23,772 nucleotides of DNA from Hymenochaete sp. R1 (lineage: Eukaryota; Basidiomycota; Agaricomycetes; Hymenochaetales; Hymenochaetaceae), in contig JAFREE010000238.1 of NCBI GenBank assembly GCA_019400425.1, forward strand, positions 1 to 23,772, read 5' to 3'. The notes under the pieces are model-generated. The model saw only the letters and a program-made list of their open reading frames with translations, did not search any database and was not told where the DNA came from. Made by a program: the position numbers and the translations under genes. Shown piece after piece: positions 17,898 to 23,772 of the stretch (position 1 is its first letter; every line of letters begins with the position of its first letter).

Positions 17898-18376
17898 TCG
17901 TTCCTACGTCTATTCAGAAACACATTAATCTAACTATAGGTCGGATTTTCGAGCTTATTCTTTACCGCCCGAGCTATGTATAGATTTCAGAGAGGCGGTC
18001 AGTAAGTGGCAGGCCAGGAAAGGGAAGGGCGAACTGTACACAGAAGAGTACTCGCAACAGATACGGTTTCTACTAATTGCTGCTGGTGGGATACAGTACT
18101 AGTGTCGCGTGAGATGAAAGTCTAAGGCACGGCATCAAGATCCTCCTTAACTCGATACATATCCTCGAGCTCATTGTAGACGTTGTCCGTTGATGATGAA
18201 CGAGAGAAAGAAAGAAGCTAGCGCAAGTACTGAGGAGAATGTCATGTGACAAATATGGATCGTGGGAAACCTAATCACCGCTCGTCCGTCCGCATCGGTA
18301 TCGCGAGCATCGCGCTCTAGTCCTAAGTACTAGTCTAGATCTCTCAACCACCACAAAGCATTACAATATCGAAGCC
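17898..18376. promoter_or_regulatory. Divergent intergenic region between TKL pseudogene and Dad2
   Basis: This 479-bp region should hold the promoters of both divergent genes. No canonical TATA box stands close to the Dad2 ATG; the 5' flank reads ACAAAGCATTACAATATCG. I see no gene. Confidence 0.4.
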
Positions 18377-19011
18377 ATGCGCAAGTCATCGCTCTACCCC
18401 CTAAGCTCACGAACCTCACACGCCCCATCCACTCTGTCTTCCCAATCGTCCAACTCAAACGCGTACCTCCTCGCCTGCCTTGACGAGAAGAAGAAAGAAG
18501 CAGACGCGCTAAGGGTGCTCGAGAGACTCAATGCGGAGTATGTGAGGCGCCTGGAAGCGATTGATCTGGATATGGAGACGATGGCTGATGCAGGAAAAGG
18601 TGCGTCCTTTCATTTCAGTCTTATTTTGTGGTTGGTGTTTGGAAGGAAAATGTTGACGTGTGGACGTTACGTTGGTGTAGTTCAGGGAGACGTGCTCTCG
18701 CAATGGCCCGAGATGTTCAGGATCCTGAGTCTAGCAAGTACGTTCTCTTTCTTCCATCTTCCATCGACTTCTCATGATACCAGAACTAACGTTTCTACCC
18801 ATCTCGTTTCTCATTGTCTGTCGCCCGCATTATAACACGTTAACACGATCCACTTCTGAAAGTGCCCACACCACATGCCGACGATGCGCACGAACCGTTC
18901 CTTCCGCAGAACTGTGAAAGACTCGTCCGTGTTCCTGTCGAAGATTTACATCAACAGCATCAGCACCAGCATCAGCACCAGCAGCGCGAAAGTGGAAGTG
19001 GCAAGTCGTGA
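18377..19011 (+). CDS. DAD2: DASH (Dam1) complex subunit Dad2
   Basis: Three exons: 18377-18599, 18681-18737 and 18863-19011, with phase-1 introns of 81 and 125 nt, encode 142 residues. After a Ser-rich N-terminus comes the Dad2 core: a helix with LDEKKKEADALRVLERLNAE, MADAGK, then VQGDVLSQWPEMFRILSLA, matching the typical fungal ending MADG...VLSNW..VFR.I. Dad2 belongs to the ring-forming DASH complex, which couples kinetochores to spindle microtubules in the nucleus. The C-terminal tail carries a His-Gln run (HQQHQHQHQHQQ) from a CAG/CAT repeat, absent from the core family. The second intron is long for this window, so its acceptor (AAAG, 18861-18862) is less certain. The gene converges on the SCY1-like gene. 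The assignment rests on the short core motif. Confidence 0.75.
18954..18984 (+). repeat. CAG/CAT/CAC repeat in the Dad2 tail
   Basis: Alternating CATCAG and CACCAG units encode the His-Gln run near the Dad2 C-terminus. Confidence 0.8.
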
Positions 19012-19426
19012 ACGGAAAAGACTATCGATCCGCGAGTGGCGTTGTAAATTGTAATACCCGAGTAGAAGCTTAGATAACCATTAAATCTTGACATCCTTCT
19101 CAGGTGGCATCCCCCCACCCCCTCCTCTTCCGGGTGTGTTCTTCATATTCGAAGACAGGCAGAGTACCACGAGGGTATTCTTTTATCTTGGTATCTTCCC
19201 ATCATTCCGGGCTTTGGGTCTACTAGGAGCATGCATTCGAGGTTCCCAACGGGATGCATTTGCATGCGTCGATACTCAACAGCTCTCAGTACGCATCTTT
19301 TTGTATTGGTATAATGTATCCAGCGTAAACTCCATTCTCTATATTAAAACATGAATATGTACGATGTTCCCTGTCTTCTCATGTATCATGTATCCCATAC
19401 CATACGAACAAGATCCCATGCAATAT
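19012..19426. terminator. 3' flanks of convergent Dad2 and SCY1-like genes
   Basis: The two genes point at each other across 415 bp, so both polyadenylation regions must lie here. AT-rich segments around 19060-19085 and 19320-19350 are candidates. The plus-strand frames at 19088-19354 have no domain. I see no gene. Confidence 0.35.
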
Positions 19427-21095
19427 TCATGCTTTTACACCCGCCTGCTTCTTATGTTCCTTCAGCATCGCAATCCTCTATCCGCCCAACGAGAATTTCA
19501 ACATCAGCGAGTCAGATATTGAAAGAGAGAGAAAAAGACGGCTCACAGCCTTCCTCTCCTCCTTCCTCCTCTCCATCTCCGCCTTCTTTTCTTCCTTCGT
19601 CATCCCGCCCGACCCCAGCCCTGGCGTAGAAGGCAAAGGCGACATCGGTGGCGTCGCGTCTACCATCGACGAGTTTACGCTGGGTGAAGGGCTGGGGGAC
19701 TTGAGCGCCGCCGGGCGCGTCGGTGTTCTTGAGATGGGATTTGGTTGTCGGTTGTGGGGACGCAATGGGAGAGAGTGAGGAGCGTGCGGAACGAGATGAA
19801 CGGGTCGGGTGCGTGGATTGGTTGGGGTGAGGAGAGAAGAGGTCCGTGCCCCATGCGTCGGTGTTGGCGGTGGACGATTTGGCATCATCCAGGGCTCCCC
19901 AATCGTCATTGTCTAAGAAAAGAAGGGTACACGGAAACCCGTCAGCTGCCAATCCCCCGTGCAACAAAAAAAGAAAAGGAGAAAGGGAGAGTCAGTCGCG
20001 AAAACACGTACCATCTCCAACAATCCCAACACTCGGCACCTCCCCAAACCCGAGCGTCGACTCTTTCGCTCCTTTACTGCCCCCCATGCTCACGCTGGCG
20101 CTGGCGCTCTCGAACGCGCTCCAGTCCCCTTCATCAGCGTTAACGTCCCTGAGATCCGTCTTAGCCCAGGAATCTACATCAGGGATACCCGTCTTTCCTT
20201 TCGTTTTCGCATTCTTCGTGCCGCCGCCGAGTTGCATCACTTTTGCCTTCGTCGGGAGGGGGGCAGAGATGGAGTTGGAGACTGAAGGCGAGGAGAACGG
20301 TGCGGGCGCGAGGGTGGATGAGTTTAATGAGGCGGAGGTGGATAGAGGTGTGAAAGGTGACATCGATGTTGGGGCGGCGGATAATGTGCTTTGGAGGTCC
20401 GCAGGCGCAATCTGACATTTCGGCGATTCATAGAAATACAAACACATGAATGAAGACACACAACAACGAAATGAAATGGGTTTTGTACGAACTAACCTTT
20501 TTGCTCAACGAAGACATCGCCCAGCCCGCCAACGTGCTCGCCGCGCCTGCAGCAGAGTTGACTAGTGCATTTTGGCCTACGGCGCCGGGAATGACGATGG
20601 GCTGTTGTCCATTTGCATTCAGCGCCGTCTCGGGCTTCAATAAATGATATGAAGCGCCGTTAGTATATCGTTATTAGATGATTAAGGAGACGGGATCTTA
20701 CCGTTGTTGCTGCTTGCGCCTCGAGTCTCTTGACAAACAGATCTATGGCTTTGAATGCCTGATCACGAGCCAGCCTGTTAGAATTCAATCAGCGTCACCG
20801 TCCCATGATCAATATTTCAAACGCACTTCTCTCTATCAACCAACGCCCCCGGGGCAGCAGGTACCACCCTCCCCGCCAACTCCTCCACATCAAAACACTC
20901 AACGGTTGCCATAAACGCCATCAGTCCCGCCACCCTCGCATGCACGAACGGGTCCTTCAGGGACTTCGCGAATGCCGCGACGAGGACCTTGCGGCGAGTC
21001 ATTTGACCGAGGGACGGGCCGAGGCGGCCGATGAGGATGGAGGGCTCGACGCTTGAGTTGTCGGATATTGCGGGGCAGCATGAGAATGGTTTCAT
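19427..21095 (-). CDS. SCY1/Cex1-like protein, HEAT and C-terminal part only
   Basis: Exons, read on the minus strand: about 21095-20827, 20774-20702, 20634-20497, 20411-20012, 19912-19547 and 19477-19427. The first holds the SCY1-family HEAT region: ILIGRLGPSLG, TRRKVLVAAFAKSLKDPFVH, ARVAGLMAFMATVECFD, then RDQAFKAIDLFVKRLE across a 52-nt intron. Later parts are Ser/Thr-rich, with STLAGWAMSSLSKK, DWGALDDA and a basic C-terminus GMTKEEKKAEMERRKEERKA joined to RIAMLKEHKKQAGVKA. SCY1 proteins (yeast Cex1, human SCYL1) carry an N-terminal pseudokinase and work in tRNA export and Golgi-ER trafficking. Here the pseudokinase, about 300 residues, is missing upstream, and the HEAT start seems to lack about six residues after VEPSI. 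In exon 19912-19547 the frame changes once; a 34-nt (19761-19728) or about 70-nt intron could repair it. Either the gene is truncated or its 5' part was replaced. Confidence 0.7.
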
Positions 21096-21157
21096 TGGCG
21101 AATTTTGCGACGGTTTCTACGGCTACTCCTCCATTACCACCACCACCAACCAAACCG

Positions 21158-21895
21158 TTAACCACCCCGCCCCCACTCGAAACTTCCCTCTCCCTCATGA
21201 GTCCCCGGCCCAGGGACAGGCGTCCCCGTCGTCTGCGTCTGCGAAAGGCCCGCTCCACTCGCCGACGCAGCATTAGGAGGTCCAGGTCCAGGTCCAGGTC
21301 CAAGAGTCCGAAGCGTGTCGACGCCGAGTGATGTTTGCGGTTGCGCTTGACGGGCATTATTAGTAGCGCCCGCGTTCGGACCATGACCTTGGTGGCTTGG
21401 GCCGGGCGTGTGTGAGGTTGTGATGGGTGTGGGTGCGTTCGTGCCTGTATTTGTCGTGGAGGTGGTGGTGCCAGGTTGGATGCCCTGTCCTTGCGGGTTT
21501 GCGAGTTTCTTGAGTTCTTTCTGTTTAGGCAAGGCAGGTTTTTTTTTGAGGTTGACGATGATAATGCGAATATGAGCAAATTGGGAGGGTGAATAATCGA
21601 GATGAGTTGGTATGAATCTGTATGGAAAAGGTACACACCCGACGTTTTCGGTCCTCACGAGCCTGTGGAGACGCTGCGACGACTGTGTTGATGGTCCACT
21701 AACAGGCACGAAAAGAACACAAACACAACATTGATATCGCAGACACAAAAGCGAACATAGTTTAAACGCAAAACGCGCCACTTTGAGACCCTCTAGCTGA
21801 CAGAGAACGCTTCTCGTTGAGTGCGAGTGTCGAATTTCTGAATCGTTATCTTTTGTTTCGGAGGCACCAACATCATGGTTTGCAAGTAGTCATTC
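21158..21895 (-). CDS. Unidentified Gly/Pro/Thr-rich coding stretch, possibly joined to the SCY1 tail
   Basis: Upstream of the SCY1 HEAT part, a long minus-strand frame encodes low-complexity sequence: KELKKLANPQGQGIQPGTTT, then TSLGVDTLRTLGPGPGPGPP and TTGTPVPGPGTHEGEGSFEW. Exons can be proposed: MMLVPPKQKITIQKFDTRTQ (from an ATG near 21875), WTINTVVAASPQAREDRKRR, and the KELKK exon, all joined in phase 0 over introns of about 110 nt. A GPGPGP run comes from an AGGTCC repeat. No family is recognised, and nothing resembles a SCY1 pseudokinase. It may be an N-terminal exon set of a chimeric gene ending in the SCY1 tail, or a separate gene; the link across about 21060-21160 is in another frame and unproven. 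Confidence 0.3.
21277..21303 (+). repeat. AGGTCC hexamer repeat
   Basis: About four and a half copies of AGGTCC; on the minus strand it encodes the Gly-Pro run of the low-complexity stretch. Confidence 0.85.
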
Positions 21896-22432
21896 TTTCG
21901 CATCGAGTGATTGCCTGTTGGCGTCAAGGCCAACATCCATTACCAACCGCACGGCCGAGAAAAGAGAAAATCATGCCGACGAAAACGGCTATGACAGAAT
22001 GAGACATTGATGAGGAAGCACGAACGAGGCTGAAGAGGGCGCTGAGAAATATGAAATGAGACATGCTGAGCAAGCCCGCCAGTAGTACTAGTGGACCGGC
22101 TAAAGTAGGGGCGGTCAAAGTTGTGGGAACCACCACCAGAACCGCCTCAGAACCACCTCAAGACGCGCGCACTCCCTTTTTGGTTCAACTCTAAGTGTGG
22201 GAACCTATTCGTGTTAAGCGTAGCTCACTGGCAAGCAACCTGTTAGCAACGCTGCCGAACAGAGCCTTACTTCTTAATAAACCCCCTCACTGACCACCGT
22301 ACCCCGAAGCATAAAATTCGCCTTGCAACGTACTACATCATGTACTATATGTATGACTTACAAATGCTCAGCCTTGTTTTAAATGTTGTGCCTCCTAACC
22401 CTCGCCCGAGTCCGATTCTCTTCACTTATAGA
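21896..22432. other. Intergenic stretch with a foldback-element relic
   Basis: Apart from the repeat arm at 22107-22192 I see no feature. Minus-strand frames at 21924-22136 lack domains. Confidence 0.4.
22107..22192. repeat. One arm of a relative of the foldback element
   Basis: The tip AGGGGCGGTCAAAGTTG matches the tip of the element at 3023 (AGGGGGAGTCAAAGTTG), and about 70 bp further in GCGCGCACTCCCTTTTTGG matches GCGCGCGACTTCCTTTTTGG of that arm. The order and spacing are alike, while the part between has diverged. No second inverted arm is found nearby, so this looks like a solo arm or a decayed copy. Confidence 0.5.
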
Positions 22433-23772
22433 TCAACTTCTACGGCGATTCTTTGTTGTGCGAGGACAATCGGGAATATTCAACTCCTCTAGCTCGTCGC
22501 TGTCCAGTTGATCGAGCCAGCTTACACTGTAGAATTCGTTCGGAAGACCGACCTTGGCCTTTCGGTCAGATTTTGTGAATGATAGCCCCGTTCGGATGCG
22601 TTTTGCGGGGCTTGCACCGGCTGTCGACATGACCCCGGGGTGGTATCTGTAATCGTCGACGAATCGAAGTAGGTCTGTCACATTGCGTCGACGCCATATT
22701 AGTTCCCTCACTCTGCGTTTTGGGATGCTAGAATAGCGATCCGGCCAAGGCACATCCGAATCACAGGTCTCATCTGAACTCATGCCTTCCACGCCTAGTC
22801 TCTCGATGGCACGGACTGCTCTCTTGAAAACAATTTCATCTCGACCTCTGACTTCAGACTTCTTGAGAGAATTCATTGCTTTTGCAATGGCAAGTCGCCT
22901 GCTATAGAGCTAGGTAAGAAGGTCAGATCCATTTCCAAGAAGAACTCGATACAGGACACGCACACTGCAACGCCTTTGTCTTCGACGCTTCCTCTTTCCG
23001 TCTAGCCTTTGCGAATTGGATAGTCTAGTGCGGGCTTCTTCCTTCGTTTCTACAGTACCGTCCGACTTGCGCTTCACTCGTTGAGCTTTCCATCTAATGA
23101 TGAGACGGGTGAATCGTGCCTTGATCAAACCGAACCAAAAAGAGACTTTCTCATCAACAATCTCCCCAAACTCCCCATGTCGCGAGCGACTACGGAGTGA
23201 CTTCGCTGCTAGCTGCATCCAGGCACAGTTCCAATCCGAGCCAACCCCTCCCTTCATGTCTACCCTCAAGCTGTTAAGGTTGGGACCGTTTTGTGATTGG
23301 CCTGCCTGCATCCAAGCCTCGATCTCCTTCAAAGATGGAGGCACATGGAAGGCAATTTCATCAGTGGTCGTGATTTTGAGCAGCTCGTCTAAGTGCGCCC
23401 TCACAAGTGCCTTTTGCCGGACATCAGCGAAATAGGGCACAGACGGATTCCTAAGCTCACCAAACACTTAGATCTTCTACTTTTATTCGACCCAAGCGAA
23501 TTGTGCGAAGTTTTAGGAGTAGTCTTACTAAAGGAACTTCTCTGAACCATGTTTGACGGCAGTCTTTGTCGAAGCTGAGACGCTGAGTGGCGACCAGAAA
23601 TCGAATTCGCATACCTGAAGTCTCTCTTCCCTGCCTCCGTGATTCCAGAGCTGTAGGCAGATGACTGGTAGCGTTCCACTTCGAACTCTTCCGAATCATC
23701 ATGATCGAGCGCCTATATCCTATCAAAATCGGAAGGTGTTCGACCGCTGCCATACACTCACCTGTGTTGAAA
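22433..23772 (-). CDS. Basic protein of unknown family, partial at right edge
   Basis: Exons on the minus strand: edge-23762, 23712-23461, 23410-22964 and 22909-22433. The introns are 49, 50 and 54 nt with GTGAG(T/C) or GTGCGT donors, and the two inner ones are phase 0. The visible product is about 391 residues and lacks its start, which lies outside the window. Recognisable segments are EEFEVERYQSSAYSSGITEA, LVRAHLDELLKITTTDEIAF, DWNCAWMQLAAKSL, a very basic GKRKRRRQRR, IERLGVEGMSSDE, IWRRRNVTDLLRFVDDYRYH and GLPNEFYSVSWLDQLDSDEL. I recall similar GMSSDE...WR...LLRFVD...GLP.NFY...WL proteins as common hypothetical proteins in Agaricomycetes, often multi-copy, but I cannot name a function. 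The basic middle suggests nuclear location or nucleic-acid binding; this is inference. A transposon-linked family is possible. Confidence 0.65.

Noticed and set aside
19846..20415. Plus-strand open frame of 189 codons
   Set aside because: It lies opposite the SCY1-like exons, which have recognisable motifs and matching splice sites. It has no domain of its own.
20899..21636. Minus-strand frame of 245 codons rich in Arg and Gly
   Set aside because: Across the HEAT exon another frame carries the family motifs. Only a short piece (VETVAKFANETILML, about 21120-21075) could be part of a real exon.

Overview
The window looks like nuclear DNA of a mushroom-forming basidiomycete (Agaricomycetes). 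Genes sit on both strands and are cut by many short introns, mostly 38-70 nt with GT...AG ends. Two genes are fungal-specific FunK1-type kinases, one pseudogene is a basidiomycete-type tyrosine-kinase-like (TKL) kinase, and two housekeeping fungal proteins are recognisable (DASH subunit Dad2 and the tail of the SCY1/Cex1 family). There are no bacterial-type operons, rRNA, convincing tRNA or CRISPR.

Layout. 1-215 (-): start of an unknown gene leaving the left edge. 1207-2616 (-): an unknown coiled-coil protein. 3023-3245: a near-perfect foldback (MITE-like) element. 3848-4260 (+): remnant of a protein-kinase N-lobe. 4813-7131 (-): an unidentified gene broken in many frames. 7525-10442 (+): a six-exon divergent FunK1-like kinase. 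10802-12344: several small, uncertain spliced genes or relics. 12840-15260 (-): a canonical FunK1 kinase with one or two frame breaks. 16108-17897 (-): an eight-exon TKL kinase pseudogene whose exon structure can be rebuilt. 18377-19011 (+): Dad2. 19427-21095 (-): HEAT-repeat and C-terminal part of a SCY1-like protein without its kinase domain. 21158-21895 (-): an unidentified Gly/Pro/Thr-rich coding stretch. 22107-22192: one arm of a relative of the foldback element. 22433-23772 (-): a basic protein of unknown function, cut by the right edge.

The window reads as an accessory, kinase-rich block (3.8-18 kb) beside a conserved segment (Dad2 and SCY1 tail). At least four kinase-derived loci are present, possibly five, in different states of decay. 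Together with foldback repeats at both ends, this suggests duplication and gene turnover in a repeat-rich neighbourhood. The kinases are not an operon and need not act together. Splice sites, domain names and lesions were read by eye; no search or folding program was run.
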